Both the position numbers and the translations under genes were made by a program. Shown here piece after piece: positions 16,971-26,245 of a stretch of 64,000 nt of DNA (position 1 is the first letter of the stretch; each line of letters starts with the position of its first letter). The notes beneath the pieces are model-generated. The model worked only from the letters and a program-made list of their open reading frames with translations. It made no database searches and was not told the origin of the DNA. Source of the DNA: JAFMJV01 sp963814315 (GTDB lineage: Bacteria > Chloroflexota > Limnocylindria > Limnocylindrales > CSP1-4); NCBI GenBank assembly GCA_963814315.1, contig CAWFCG010000001.1, positions 744,001-808,000 of the forward strand, in the 5' to 3' direction.

Positions 16971-17937
16971 CGGTCGGGTCGGGCACACCTGCCAGTCGCA
17001 CCACGATGTCCCACAGGCGACGGCGCTGCGAAACCGTAAGGCGGGTCACTGGTGCGCGATCGAAGGGCCGCGGACGGCGGTCCAGATAGAGTTTGCCGTC
17101 GTCGCGCCCGCGAGCCTGGTCGGTCGCCAGCCAGACCGTCGTGTCGATGGCTTGGGACGGAGTGCGCAACAGCGGACCCACCAAGTCATAGAAAGCAGGC
17201 AGCGACTTGGCCAGGCCGGGTGTGTCTGCCCAGCCGGGGTGCATGGCGTCGAAGCGAACCGTCCTGTCGTGGCGCCGTGCCCACTCGCGTGTCAATGTCA
17301 CCGACGCCCGCTTGGCCCTGGCGTAGGCGCGCGTGCCATCGTATTCCCCACGCTCGAACTGCAGGTCGTCCAGCGGCAGGGGCTGGGCATACATGCCGCC
17401 GGAGACCACGCTGATGACGCGGCCGTCGCCACTCGCCTCGAGCAGCGGCAAGAGGCCGGAGATCAGCACGAACGGCCCGGCCACCATGGTCGCGAACGTC
17501 ATCTCCAGGCCGTCGTCGGTCACCTTGCGCTCCTCGAAGATCGCGCCGGCGTTGTCGACCAGGACGTCGAGCCGTGGCTCACGCTCGCGGATCTCGTCGA
17601 CCGCGTCGCGCACGTTCGACAGCGAGGACATGTCAGCCACCACGACGGGAAAGCGGTCCTGACCGTGGCGGGCGCTGAGCTCGTCGCTGACGCGTTCGAG
17701 CTTGTCGCGGCTGCGGCTGACCAGGACGACGCGAGCGCCCAGGTCGGCGATGGCGTCGGCCGTGGCACGCCCGAGGCCTGAGGTCGGCCCAGTGATGAGC
17801 ACGGTCTTGCCGACGAGGGCTCCGCGAGCCGGGCTGGACCAATCGAAGAGACGCCGGCGGAGGTGGTAGCCGGGGCGGCTGAAGCTGCCGACGATGCTCA
17901 ACTCAAGGGCGCCGTCGATGAGGACTCGCGAGTCCAT
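16966..17937 (-). CDS. Short-chain dehydrogenase, DHRS12-like
   Basis: 323 residues from ATG 17937. A short N-terminal extension that often marks DHRS12-type SDRs precedes the Rossmann fold. The nucleotide-binding motif is GPTSGLGRATADAI, the NAG motif sits in VLVDNAGAIFEER, the catalytic Ser is in ISVVSGGMYAQP and the YARAKRA Tyr/Lys pair is the active site. The substrate is unknown. It follows the SRPBCC gene by four bases, so the two form an operon. Because the promoter lies in the CarH-operator region (18437-18474), light induction and a lipid or membrane substrate are plausible. Confidence 0.85.
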   Translation of the reverse strand: MDSRVLIDGALELSIVGSFSRPGYHLRRRLFDWSSPARGALVGKTVLITGPTSGLGRATADAIADLGARVVLVSRSRDKLERVSDELSARHGQDRFPVVVADMSSLSNVRDAVDEIREREPRLDVLVDNAGAIFEERKVTDDGLEMTFATMVAGPFVLISGLLPLLEASGDGRVISVVSGGMYAQPLPLDDLQFERGEYDGTRAYARAKRASVTLTREWARRHDRTVRFDAMHPGWADTPGLAKSLPAFYDLVGPLLRTPSQAIDTTVWLATDQARGRDDGKLYLDRRPRPFDRAPVTRLTVSQRRRLWDIVVRLAGVPDPTA

Positions 17938-17941
17938 CAAC

Positions 17942-18415
17942 CTACGATCCCTTGACCGCGGTCGGAGCGGCGGCCTCAGCGTAGAGCGCGTCGAGCTTCT
18001 GCTTCATGCCCTTGACGGCCCCCTTGGCGATGCCATCGAAGGCACGTCCCAACAATGGCTGCGCGAGGCCCAGAAGGCCGCTCAGCTTGATCTCCGCCTC
18101 GTAGTCCACACGTGTCCCGGCGGCTATCTCGGTGAACGTGATGCTGTCTTGGGTCCACACGCCCGAACCCTCACCGATGAGCACGATGCGCGAGGGTGCC
18201 TGCAGTTCGGTGATGAGGTACTCCATGGGTACGGCCTTCCGACCCATCTTGACCTCCAGCTTGTATCGGGCTCCGACGCTGGGCCCACCCTCACCGATCT
18301 GCGCCGATGAGACGGTATTGGGATCCCATTCCGCCTGAAGGCTCCAATCAGCGATGTAGGCGAAGGCCACCTCGCGCGCTAGCGGTGTCTCCAAGGCCTC
18401 GATCAGCTTGGTCAT
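17942..18415 (-). CDS. SRPBCC (START-like) family protein
   Basis: 157 residues from ATG 18415, preceded by GGAGAGC. One helix-grip ligand-binding domain: the start TKLIEALETPLAREVAFAYI, the middle GVWTQDSITFTEIAAGTRVD and a long C-terminal helix are characteristic. Such proteins bind hydrophobic ligands or act as polyketide cyclase-like enzymes. It is the first gene of the minus arm of the putative light-controlled cluster, divergent from the FAD oxidoreductase, with SDR next. The promoter region contains TACAAT on this strand inside the CarH-type repeats. Confidence 0.8.
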   Translation of the reverse strand: MTKLIEALETPLAREVAFAYIADWSLQAEWDPNTVSSAQIGEGGPSVGARYKLEVKMGRKAVPMEYLITELQAPSRIVLIGEGSGVWTQDSITFTEIAAGTRVDYEAEIKLSGLLGLAQPLLGRAFDGIAKGAVKGMKQKLDALYAEAAAPTAVKGS

Positions 18416-18436
18416 GTCGTGCTCTCCATTTGGTGC

Positions 18437-18474
18437 TTGCCTAGGTTCTACAAACATTGTACCATCCCTGTACA
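18437..18474 (+). promoter_or_regulatory. Promoter with three 11-bp CarH-type operator repeats
   Basis: Hexamers TCTACA (18447), TGTACC (18458) and TGTACA (18469) are spaced exactly 11 bp apart. This is the nnTnTACAnnn direct-repeat pattern recognised by the CarH tetramer. TTGCCT (18437-18442) and TACCAT (18460-18465), 17 bases apart, give a -35/-10 pair for the FAD gene, so a bound repressor would cover the -10. TACAAT on the opposite strand (18461-18456) could serve the SRPBCC-SDR arm. Binding is inferred. Confidence 0.7.
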
Positions 18475-18511
18475 CACAGCGAGCCAACAGGACCGGAACC
18501 GAAGGGGGACC

Positions 18512-19828
18512 ATGAACATCGCCATCATCGGAGCAGGGGTCAGCGGATTGAGCGCTGCGTACGCCCTGCGTGAGCAGCACAGCGTCCGCCTCTTCGAACG
18601 CGACACCGAGCCGGGTGGCCACGTCAAGACCGTGACCGTCCCGACCGATGCGGGTGATGTGAACGTTGACACCGGCTTCATCGTCTACAACGAGCCCACC
18701 TACCCGTACCTGACGAAGCTGTTCGCGGAGCTGGGAATCGAGACGCAGCCCACGGAGATGTCACTGGGACACTCCTGTGAGGCCTGTGGCCTGGAGTTCG
18801 GCTCGCGTGGCGCGGCCAGCATGTTCGCGCAGCCAGGTTCACTGGCGCGGCTCTCGCACTGGCGCATGATCAACGATATCCGGCGCTTCTACAGCGTCGC
18901 GCGCCGGCGACTCGATGACGATATCTGGACGCGGGAGACGCTGGCGGTGTTCCTCGACGCGGGCGGCTATGGCAACGCCTTCCGCAACCATTTCCTGGTC
19001 CCAGTGGTGTCCGCAGTGTGGTCCACGTCGGCGGCAGAGATCATGGAGTTCCCCATCGACTACCTGCTGCGCTTCCTCGACAACCACGGCCTCATCGGCT
19101 TCGGCAAGGGCAAGCCATGGCGGACGGTGGTGGGCGGTTCGATGACCTACGTCGACCGCATCATGGAGCGACTCCCCGCCAATTCGCTCGTGGCCGGCGA
19201 TCCCGTCACCGCCGTCCATCGCGACGGGGATGGCGTGACCGTCACCACGCTGTCAGGGCGGATCGAGCGTTTCGATGCGGTCATCATGGCCACCCATGCC
19301 GATGTCGCGCTCAGGCTCCTCAACGACGCTGACGCCGCCGAGCGTGACGCGCTGGGCCTGTTCGAATACACCACCAATGAGGTCGTGCTCCATACCGATG
19401 CATCGGTGCTGCCCGGGCGTGCCGGTGCGCGGGGTTCGTGGAATGTCGCCACCATCGACTGTCGCCGCCCAGCTGACCAGCTGGTGATGACCTATTGGAT
19501 GAACCAGCTGCAACGGCTGGACACCGACACGCAATACTGCACGTCAGTCAACCCCGGCATGAGCATCCCCGACGAGCAGGTCATCGTTTCACGGCCGATG
19601 TCGCATCCCAAGTACACCTTCGACACGCTCGACGGTCAGAAGGCGCTCGGTGGACTGCAGGGCCACCGTTGCACGTTCTATGCCGGCGCCCACCTGGGCT
19701 ACGGGTTCCATGAGGACGGCTGCCGCTCTGGCTTCCAGGCGGCCGAGATGGTCTCCGGGCTTGAACCGGCCATGGTGGCGCGTCCTGCCTTGGTCGAGGA
19801 GCCGGTGCTCGTCGGGGCCGCCGCATGA
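18512..19828 (+). CDS. FAD-dependent amine-oxidase-like oxidoreductase
   Basis: 438 residues. The start ATG 18512 is followed at once by the dinucleotide-binding IAIIGAGVSGLSAAYALREQ. GTGFIVYNE-type and C-terminal flavin-contact sequences (YAGAHLGYGFHEDG) place it with the NAD(P)/FAD proteins that accompany DUF1365 and cyclopropane-type methyltransferases. Such proteins have been proposed to desaturate or otherwise oxidise membrane fatty acids, for example on the route to methyl-furan fatty acids; this role is inferred here. It is the first gene of a four-gene operon, overlapping the next by ATGA. It is driven by the CarH-type promoter at 18437-18474. Confidence 0.85.
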   Translation: MNIAIIGAGVSGLSAAYALREQHSVRLFERDTEPGGHVKTVTVPTDAGDVNVDTGFIVYNEPTYPYLTKLFAELGIETQPTEMSLGHSCEACGLEFGSRGAASMFAQPGSLARLSHWRMINDIRRFYSVARRRLDDDIWTRETLAVFLDAGGYGNAFRNHFLVPVVSAVWSTSAAEIMEFPIDYLLRFLDNHGLIGFGKGKPWRTVVGGSMTYVDRIMERLPANSLVAGDPVTAVHRDGDGVTVTTLSGRIERFDAVIMATHADVALRLLNDADAAERDALGLFEYTTNEVVLHTDASVLPGRAGARGSWNVATIDCRRPADQLVMTYWMNQLQRLDTDTQYCTSVNPGMSIPDEQVIVSRPMSHPKYTFDTLDGQKALGGLQGHRCTFYAGAHLGYGFHEDGCRSGFQAAEMVSGLEPAMVARPALVEEPVLVGAAA

Positions 19829-20565
19829 GGTCGCACCTGCTCGTCGGAAAGGTCCGCCACCGCCGCAGTCAGCCGATGGTGTACGAGCTTGAGCATGATG
19901 TCTTCTACTTGGCGTTGGACCTTGCCGAGCTCGACGATGTAGCCACCCGCCTGCGGCTCTTCAGCCGCAACCGTTTCAACGCGCTCACGATGCGCGACCG
20001 AGACCACTGGCTGCCGGCGGCAACGGACCTGCGCGGGTCGGTGCTCGGTCATCTTCGGGACGAGGGCTTCGAACCCGCCCACTGGCGCATCACCTTCATC
20101 GCCACGCCGCGTGTGCTGGGCTACCAGTTCAACCCTGCCAGCTTCTATCTGTGCCGCGATGAGTCGGGCGTCATGCGTATCGTCATCGTGGAGGTGCACA
20201 ACACCCACGGCGAGCGGCGGCTGTACACCTTGCGACCACAGCAGCGGGGCAAGGGCTGGGTGGATGAGATGGACAAGGACTTCTATGTCTCGCCCTTCAT
20301 CGACATGGAGGCGCACTACACCGTTCGCGTACAGGACGACCCCGGTCGCATCCTCATCGCCATCACCGAGACGGAGCGGGGCGAGCCGCTCCTGACAGCG
20401 ACCCTGGTGGCCGACCGACGACGCCTGACCGACCGCGCCCTGCTGCGTGCGCTGCTGCAGGTTCCGCTCTCCACCCAGAGGACCATCGTGGCCATCCACC
20501 TGCACGCCTGGCGCATGTGGCGACGCGGCTTCACCTTCCGACGACACTCGCAGGTGACCCGGTGA
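19825..20565 (+). CDS. DUF1365 protein
   Basis: 246 residues. Family marks are the start LLVGKVRHRRSQPMVYELEH, the SRNRFNALTMRDRDHW stretch, VLGYQFNPASFYLC and VSPFIDMEAHY. DUF1365 proteins have no settled activity but almost always neighbour an FAD oxidoreductase and a CFA-type methyltransferase in light- or singlet-oxygen-induced operons, so a step in fatty-acid modification is likely. Start and stop overlap both neighbours by four bases (ATGA and GTGA), showing tight translational coupling. Confidence 0.9.
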   Translation: MRSHLLVGKVRHRRSQPMVYELEHDVFYLALDLAELDDVATRLRLFSRNRFNALTMRDRDHWLPAATDLRGSVLGHLRDEGFEPAHWRITFIATPRVLGYQFNPASFYLCRDESGVMRIVIVEVHNTHGERRLYTLRPQQRGKGWVDEMDKDFYVSPFIDMEAHYTVRVQDDPGRILIAITETERGEPLLTATLVADRRRLTDRALLRALLQVPLSTQRTIVAIHLHAWRMWRRGFTFRRHSQVTR

Positions 20566-21815
20566 CGACTCCCCCGCTGACCGATCGGCTGGCCACCCCG
20601 CTCGATCCACTGCTGAACCAGCTCGCGAGCCGCATCGCCCTGTCTGCCGCCTCGCGCATCAAGGTCGGCCGCCTCACCGTGCAGCTGCCCGACGGCTCGC
20701 GGCGCGTCTTCGGTGAGCGTGACTCGGAGCTTCGCGGCGAGATGCACATCCATGACCACGAAGCGCTCAAGCGACTCCTGGTCGGTGGCGAGGTGGGTGG
20801 TGGCGAGGCCTACATGGATGGCCTCTGGTCCAGTCCCGACCTGGTCGGACTCATCTCCCTGGCCGTGGCGAACCGCCATGCGCTCTCCCTGTCGAGGGGC
20901 TGGTGGCGGATCCCGGCCAAGCTCAGTCGCACCGTGGCACATCGGCGCAACCGCAATACGAAGTCGGGCTCGCGGCGCAACATCACCGCGCACTACGACC
21001 TCGGCAACGAGTTCTACCGTCTCTGGCTGGATGAGACGATGACCTACTCCAGCGCGGTCTTCGAGTCGCCCGAGCAGTCGCTCGCAGACGCGCAGCGGGC
21101 CAAGTACCGCAGCATGGGCGAGCGTGCCGGCGTGATGGCCGGTCAGCATGTGCTGGAGATCGGCACCGGTTGGGGCGGCTTCGCGCTGTACGCGGCCGAG
21201 GAGTTGGGGGCGCGAGTCACCACCGTCACCATCTCGCAGAACCAGCACGACCTCGCTCGGAAGCGCGTCAACGAGGCCGGACTGGATGGCCTTGTCACCG
21301 TCGAGTTGCGAGACTACCGCGACATCAGCGGCCAGTACGACGCCGTGGTGTCGATCGAGATGCTTGAGGCCGTCGGCTCCGAGTACTACGACGCATACTT
21401 CGCTGCCGTGTCGAATGCCCTGAGGCCCGGTGGCAAAGCCGCCATCCAAGTCATCTCCTTTCCCAACGACGCCTATGAGGCGCAGCTTCGCGGCGCCAAC
21501 TGGATCCAGCGTTACATCTTCCCGGGTGGCGTACTGCCGTCCCTGGCCGCCATCGAGTCGTCGCTCGAGGGCACTGGCTTGCTGCTGACGAACGTGCGCG
21601 ACATCCGCGATAGCTATGCGCGTACGCTACGGACGTGGCGCGAGCACTTCTTCGAGCGCATCGACGACGTGCGCACGATGGGCTTCGATGACCGCTTCAT
21701 CCGGATGTGGGACTACTACCTGTCCATCAGCGAAGCCGGTTTCCGGACCGGTTTGACCCAAGACCTCCAGATCACACTGGAGAAGAGCCGTGGGCGAGTC
21801 CAGGCAGGAGGCTGA
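20562..21815 (+). CDS. cfa: Cyclopropane-fatty-acid-synthase-type SAM methyltransferase
   Basis: 417 residues from GTG 20562, overlapping the upstream stop. An N-terminal domain is followed by the CFA core: NITAHYDLGNEFYRLWLDET, the SAM-binding VLEIGTGWGGFALYAA, VSIEMLEAVGSEYY and a C-terminal WIQRYIFPGGVLPS. The enzyme adds a methylene or methyl group from SAM to unsaturated acyl chains in membrane phospholipids. In this operon it may act as a fatty-acid methylase rather than a true cyclopropane synthase; the sequence alone cannot decide. Cytoplasmic, membrane-surface acting. Confidence 0.9.
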   Translation: MTTPPLTDRLATPLDPLLNQLASRIALSAASRIKVGRLTVQLPDGSRRVFGERDSELRGEMHIHDHEALKRLLVGGEVGGGEAYMDGLWSSPDLVGLISLAVANRHALSLSRGWWRIPAKLSRTVAHRRNRNTKSGSRRNITAHYDLGNEFYRLWLDETMTYSSAVFESPEQSLADAQRAKYRSMGERAGVMAGQHVLEIGTGWGGFALYAAEELGARVTTVTISQNQHDLARKRVNEAGLDGLVTVELRDYRDISGQYDAVVSIEMLEAVGSEYYDAYFAAVSNALRPGGKAAIQVISFPNDAYEAQLRGANWIQRYIFPGGVLPSLAAIESSLEGTGLLLTNVRDIRDSYARTLRTWREHFFERIDDVRTMGFDDRFIRMWDYYLSISEAGFRTGLTQDLQITLEKSRGRVQAGG

Positions 21816-21822
21816 GACGCGG

Positions 21823-23286
21823 ATGCGGATCCTCATCGTCGGTGCTAGCGGCTATGTCGGCGGGCGATTGGTCGCGCTACTCGCGGAACGCGGTCACGAA
21901 CTGCGGCTGGCCAGCCGCGACCCTCGCGGCCTCGCGGAGCGCTTCCCTGACGCCGAGGTCGTCCGTGTGGACCTGCTCGATCCCGAGACGCTGCCGGCTG
22001 CACTCGAGGGCATCGATACCGTCTACTACCTGGCGCACTCCATGGCCAGCGGCGAAAAGGGGTTCGAGCTGCGCGACTTGCGGGCCGCACGTACCTTCGC
22101 CAGCTGCGCACGCGAGTCGGGCGTCAAACACATCATCTACCTCGGCGGCCTGGGTGACCCGGCCAGCGGGTTGTCGGCCCATCTCTCCAGCCGCCAGGAG
22201 GTCGGGGCCGAGCTGGCGTCGCACGGCGTACCCGTGACCGAGTTCCGGGCTGCCGTGATCATCGGCTCAGGCAGCGCCTCCTTTGAGCTCCTACGGAGCC
22301 TGGTCGAGCATCTCCCGGTGATGATCACGCCACGTTGGGTACGCACGCTCTGCCAGCCCATCGGCATCCGCGATGTGCTCGACTACCTCGTCGCCGCGGC
22401 CGACCGACCGACGCGGGCGGGCATCGTCGAGATCGGCGGGCCTGATGTGCTCTCTTACGCGGAGATGATGCACACCTACGCGCGACTGCGCGGCATGCGC
22501 CGCCTGATGATTCCGGTGCCGGTGCTCACCCCCAAGCTCAGCTCCTATTGGTGCAGCCTGGTCACGCCGATCCCCTCGGGCATCGCCCGGCCACTGATCG
22601 AGGGCCTGCGCAACGAGGTGGTCGTGCGTGACCGGGAGCCGGCGCGCGCCTTCGGGATCGAGCCGAAGCCCTTTGAGACCGCCGTGCAACGAGCCATCGA
22701 CCGCCGCGACCGCCACGCTGTGGAGACGACCTGGTTCGACTCTCTGGGCTTACCCGGCCGCAAGGACCTCGCGCAGGACGAAAGTCGCGAGGGCATGCTG
22801 CTCGACCGGCAGCGACGTCGCGTCCATGCCCCCCTTGGCGTGACATTCGCGCAGGTGGAGCGCCTCGGCGGCACCGCAGGCTGGCCATTCGGCAACTGGA
22901 TGTGGCGCGTCCGCGGGCTCATGGATCGAGCCGTGGGTGGTCCCGGTATGCGCCTTGGGCGTCGCGATCCACGCCACGTGCGTGTCGGCGATGCGGTCGA
23001 CTTCTGGCGAGTCGAGGAGATCCGACCGCACGAGCTGCTGCGATTGCGTGCCGAGATGCGCGTGCCGGGCCGGGCCTGGCTGCAGTACGAGGTCATCGAC
23101 GATGCGTCCGGCAGCCAGCTGGTGCAGACGGCCTTCTTCGAGCCCAGGGGCCTGAGTGGTCGGGTCTACTGGTACCTGCTGCTGCCGGCCCACCTGTTCA
23201 TCTTCCGAGGCTCGATCCGGGAGCTCGCTCGGCGAGCCGAACAAGCCGCTGCCGGCCCCGACGACGTCGCGGGCAGGAGCGCCTGA
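21823..23286 (+). CDS. NAD(P)-binding SDR fused to DUF2867
   Basis: 487 residues from ATG 21823, which has AGGAGG at 21806-21811. The N-terminal atypical SDR domain carries ILIVGASGYVGGRLVALLAE and YYLAHSMASG. From about residue 320 a DUF2867 domain follows (TAGWPFGNWMWRVRGLMDRA, then FWRVEEIRPHELLRLRAEM and a YWYLLLPAHLFIFRG motif). This fusion is common next to photolyase genes. It is the last gene of the plus operon and converges with the photolyase gene, with six bases between the stops. The substrate is unknown. Confidence 0.85.
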   Translation: MRILIVGASGYVGGRLVALLAERGHELRLASRDPRGLAERFPDAEVVRVDLLDPETLPAALEGIDTVYYLAHSMASGEKGFELRDLRAARTFASCARESGVKHIIYLGGLGDPASGLSAHLSSRQEVGAELASHGVPVTEFRAAVIIGSGSASFELLRSLVEHLPVMITPRWVRTLCQPIGIRDVLDYLVAAADRPTRAGIVEIGGPDVLSYAEMMHTYARLRGMRRLMIPVPVLTPKLSSYWCSLVTPIPSGIARPLIEGLRNEVVVRDREPARAFGIEPKPFETAVQRAIDRRDRHAVETTWFDSLGLPGRKDLAQDESREGMLLDRQRRRVHAPLGVTFAQVERLGGTAGWPFGNWMWRVRGLMDRAVGGPGMRLGRRDPRHVRVGDAVDFWRVEEIRPHELLRLRAEMRVPGRAWLQYEVIDDASGSQLVQTAFFEPRGLSGRVYWYLLLPAHLFIFRGSIRELARRAEQAAAGPDDVAGRSA

Positions 23287-23291
23287 CGGTC

Positions 23292-24689
23292 TCAACTGCG
23301 TCCGCTGGCCGATCTGAAGGCGGCCAGTGCTCGCTCGCGCGCAGCAGCCAGCTCGACGACGGGCCATGGATAGCCGTCCGGGGCTACCGGCGCCTCCCAT
23401 GGTGCGTGGACGTGACGGTCGGCTATGCCGATCAGTTCCGGCACCCAGCGGCGGACCCAGGCACCGTCGGGGTCGAAACGCAGACCTTGTCGCACGGGGT
23501 TGAAGATGCGGAACCACGGCTGCGGATCGGCGCCAACGCCAGCGGTCCATTGCCAGCCACCGCGGTTGTTGGCCACGTCCCCGTCGATGAGATGACGCAT
23601 GAAGTGCTGTTCCCCGATGCGGTAGTCCATCAACAGGTGCCGCGTCAGGAACGACGCTACGACCAGGCGCGCCCGATTGCTCAGCCAGCCGGTGGCGGCG
23701 AGTTGGCGCATCCCGGCATCGACGACGGGGATGCCGGTGCGGCCCTCACGCCACGCTTCCACCGCACGGGGATCTGCATCCTCGCTGCGGAAGGCTGAAA
23801 GCAGCGAGCCGTCGGGTGACCCATCGCCAGTGCGTCGATGGAAGAGCCGGTGGTGATAGAACTCGCGCCAGACCAGCTGTCGTACGAAGGGCGTCGCATC
23901 CACGCCGGCGTCAAGCGCCGCCGATTCGACCTGCAGTGGCGAAAGGGTCCCGAAGTGGAGGTCAGCACTCAGGCGTGACGCGCCCTCGCCGGAGAGGACA
24001 TCGCGACCGGCTCCGTAGTCGGCCAGACCTCCACCGACCCAGGCCGAGAGTCGGGCGTGCGCCGCGCGCTCGCCAGGATCGGGCAGGTCAGAGAACGGCG
24101 GCGCAACGTCAGCCATCTTGTCGATGAGCGACCGATCGCCGACGAAGTCGAGCGGCTTGGGGACCCGATCGGGCGCCGCCAGCAAGCCGCGCCGTGGTGC
24201 CGCCTGCAACGCGCGCCAGAACGGTGTGAACACCGAATAGGGCGAGCCGGCGGCGGTGAGCATCGTCTCCGGATCTGTCAGCAACAGTCCGGGTCGCAGC
24301 CCCAGCCGCCGGCCGTCGCGCTCGAGCGCCGACGCCACAGCCGCATCACGGCGATGGCTGAGAGGTGTGACGTCACGCGATGCCAACACCACCTGCGCAC
24401 CGACCTCGGCGGCGACTTGCGGCACCAGGTCCTCGGGTCGACCGTGGCGCACCAACAGCGCGCTGCCGCGCGCCCGCAGTTCCGCATCCAGCACGGTCAA
24501 CGATCGCCGCAAGAACCAGCTGCGAGACGGTGCAGCGCCGCCGAGAAGCCGATCGTCGAGGATGAACAGCGGGACCACGCGCAGCGCATGTGTGACGGCC
24601 TCAGCCAGCGCAGGGTGATCGGCCAAACGGAGGTCACGGCGGAACCACACGACTGCGGTGGTCCATTCCGCTGCAGTTGCTGGGCTCAT
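23292..24689 (-). CDS. phr: Deoxyribodipyrimidine photolyase (CPD class I)
   Basis: 465 residues from ATG 24689, with GAGGAGG upstream. The enzyme uses FAD and an antenna cofactor to split UV-induced cyclobutane dimers with blue light. The N-terminal antenna domain starts AVVWFRRDLRLADHPAL. The FAD domain carries DGDVANNRGGWQWTAGVG and ADPQPWFRIFNPVRQG, and PFVRQLVWREFYHHRLF is present. It is divergent from the SRPBCC-SDR gene across the second CarH-type control region. Its -10 TACAAT (24737-24732) overlaps a TGTACA box, which fits light induction by release of a repressor. Confidence 0.95.
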   Translation of the reverse strand: MSPATAAEWTTAVVWFRRDLRLADHPALAEAVTHALRVVPLFILDDRLLGGAAPSRSWFLRRSLTVLDAELRARGSALLVRHGRPEDLVPQVAAEVGAQVVLASRDVTPLSHRRDAAVASALERDGRRLGLRPGLLLTDPETMLTAAGSPYSVFTPFWRALQAAPRRGLLAAPDRVPKPLDFVGDRSLIDKMADVAPPFSDLPDPGERAAHARLSAWVGGGLADYGAGRDVLSGEGASRLSADLHFGTLSPLQVESAALDAGVDATPFVRQLVWREFYHHRLFHRRTGDGSPDGSLLSAFRSEDADPRAVEAWREGRTGIPVVDAGMRQLAATGWLSNRARLVVASFLTRHLLMDYRIGEQHFMRHLIDGDVANNRGGWQWTAGVGADPQPWFRIFNPVRQGLRFDPDGAWVRRWVPELIGIADRHVHAPWEAPVAPDGYPWPVVELAAARERALAAFRSASGRS

Positions 24690-24732
24690 GTCCGTCCTCC
24701 TCTGGTCAACCCTCGACAAGCGAAGCCATGAT

Positions 24733-24794
24733 TGTACAACACCTTGACAGGCACGCCAGACAAGCGTACTGTAGTGGTGTACAAACACTGTACA
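24733..24794 (+). promoter_or_regulatory. Divergent promoter region with CarH-type boxes
   Basis: TTGACA (24744-24749), a 17-base spacer and TACTGT (24767-24772) drive the plus gene. TGTACA at 24778 and at 24789, exactly 11 bp apart, cover its transcription start. A further TGTACA at 24733-24738 overlaps the likely -10 of photolyase on the minus strand. The block TACAAACAnTGTAC is shared with the 18.45-kb control region, so one regulator probably serves both. Confidence 0.7.
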
Positions 24795-24809
24795 CACAGG
24801 ACGGAACCG

Positions 24810-26225
24810 ATGACCAAGCACATCCTCAGCAGCAGCCATACCGTGCCTGGTGATCTGGAACGGGTATGGGACTTCTTCTCACGTGCCCAGAACCTGGGCC
24901 GCATCACGCCACGGTCGATGGACTTTGACATGCACACGACTGAGCCCTCGACCCAGGCCGGCTCGACGATCGACTACACTCTGCGACCGCTCTTCGGCAT
25001 CCCCACCAAATGGCGCACGCTCATCGGTGAGGTCGATGCACCCCAGCGCTTCAGCGACGTCCAGGAGAAGGGACCCTACAAGTCCTGGGTGCATGAGCAT
25101 CGCTTCAGCGCCGTCGAAGGTGGCGTGCGCATGGACGATCGGGTCACCTACGAGATGCCGCTCGGCCCCATCGGCGCGCTCGGACATCGGATGCTCGTTC
25201 GACGGCAGCTCCAGCATGTGTTCGACTTCCGCTCCATCGCCATCGACGCCATCTTCGAGCCTGCCGGTGACCCCGCTGGTGCGCGTCCCGGCACGGTCGC
25301 GGTCGCCGGCGGTACCGGCTTCGTGGGCGGTGAGATCGCCCGGGAGCTGCGCCGTCGTGGGCGAAAAGTGGTGGTGTTCTCTTCGCGAGGCGAGGAGGCC
25401 CGCGGGCAGCTGCCCGACGACATCGAGATCCGTCGTGCCGACGTGCGCGACCCCGAAAGCATCCGGGCCGCCATGGCCGGTGTCGAGGAGCTGGTCATCT
25501 CGCTGGCCTTCCCGGGTCTCCCGGTCGAACAGCCCAAGAAAGGCTTCACCTTCATGGAAGTGGACGCCGGTGGTGCGACGCGCCTCATCGACGTCGGCAA
25601 GACGGCCGGTGTGAGCCGTGTCGTCTACATCTCTGGCGCCGGCGCCGGCCACGATGCCCAACGACACTGGTTCCGCGCCAAGGCGGTGGCCGAGGATGCC
25701 GTGCGCTCCTCGGGCATGACCTGGACCATCATCCGGCCCACCTGGGTCTTCGGACCTGGCGATGTCTCGCTGAACCGGTTCCTGGGATTTGCCCGTGCGC
25801 TGCCCGTCGTGCCCATGACCAACTTCGGCAGCCAGCAGCTCGCTCCCGTGTTCGTGCGTGACGTGGCCTCCCTCGCGGCTGACTCATTGGAGGCTGCTGC
25901 GGCTGCGGAACAGACGTTCGAGATCGGGGGCCCCGAAGCCATGTCCATGCGTGATGTGCTGCACCGCGCCATGGACGTGGCGGCGTTGCACAAGCCGCTG
26001 CTGCCGGCACCAGCCGCTTTGGTCAAGGTTGCTGCCTGGCCCATGCGCTTCCTGCCCAGCCCACCCTTGAGCCCCGACGCGGTCGACTTCGTCAACCAGC
26101 CCGCCACGGTGGATATCGGCCCGTTGCTCGAGCGTATGCCCCGAACGCTCACATCCTTCGAGGACGGCTTGGCGACCTACCTCGGGCCAGACCGCTCCAC
26201 GGTCACGATCACCGACGCCGGGTAG
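24810..26225 (+). CDS. SRPBCC-SDR fusion oxidoreductase
   Basis: 471 residues from ATG 24810. Residues 1-150 form an SRPBCC ligand-binding domain (THILSSSHTVPGD-like start, RVWDFFSRAQNLGRITP). From about residue 168 an NmrA-like atypical SDR begins (TVAVAGGTGFVGGEIARELR) with VVYISGAGAGHD and IIRPTWVFGPGD. It may be a lipid- or carotenoid-modifying reductase; this is inferred from the cluster. The start lies 15 bases after the second TGTACA box, so regulation by CarH is expected. Two glycosyltransferase genes follow on the same strand. Confidence 0.8.
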   Translation: MTKHILSSSHTVPGDLERVWDFFSRAQNLGRITPRSMDFDMHTTEPSTQAGSTIDYTLRPLFGIPTKWRTLIGEVDAPQRFSDVQEKGPYKSWVHEHRFSAVEGGVRMDDRVTYEMPLGPIGALGHRMLVRRQLQHVFDFRSIAIDAIFEPAGDPAGARPGTVAVAGGTGFVGGEIARELRRRGRKVVVFSSRGEEARGQLPDDIEIRRADVRDPESIRAAMAGVEELVISLAFPGLPVEQPKKGFTFMEVDAGGATRLIDVGKTAGVSRVVYISGAGAGHDAQRHWFRAKAVAEDAVRSSGMTWTIIRPTWVFGPGDVSLNRFLGFARALPVVPMTNFGSQQLAPVFVRDVASLAADSLEAAAAAEQTFEIGGPEAMSMRDVLHRAMDVAALHKPLLPAPAALVKVAAWPMRFLPSPPLSPDAVDFVNQPATVDIGPLLERMPRTLTSFEDGLATYLGPDRSTVTITDAG

Positions 26226-26245
26226 GAGGTCACCCGAGCCCCCAG

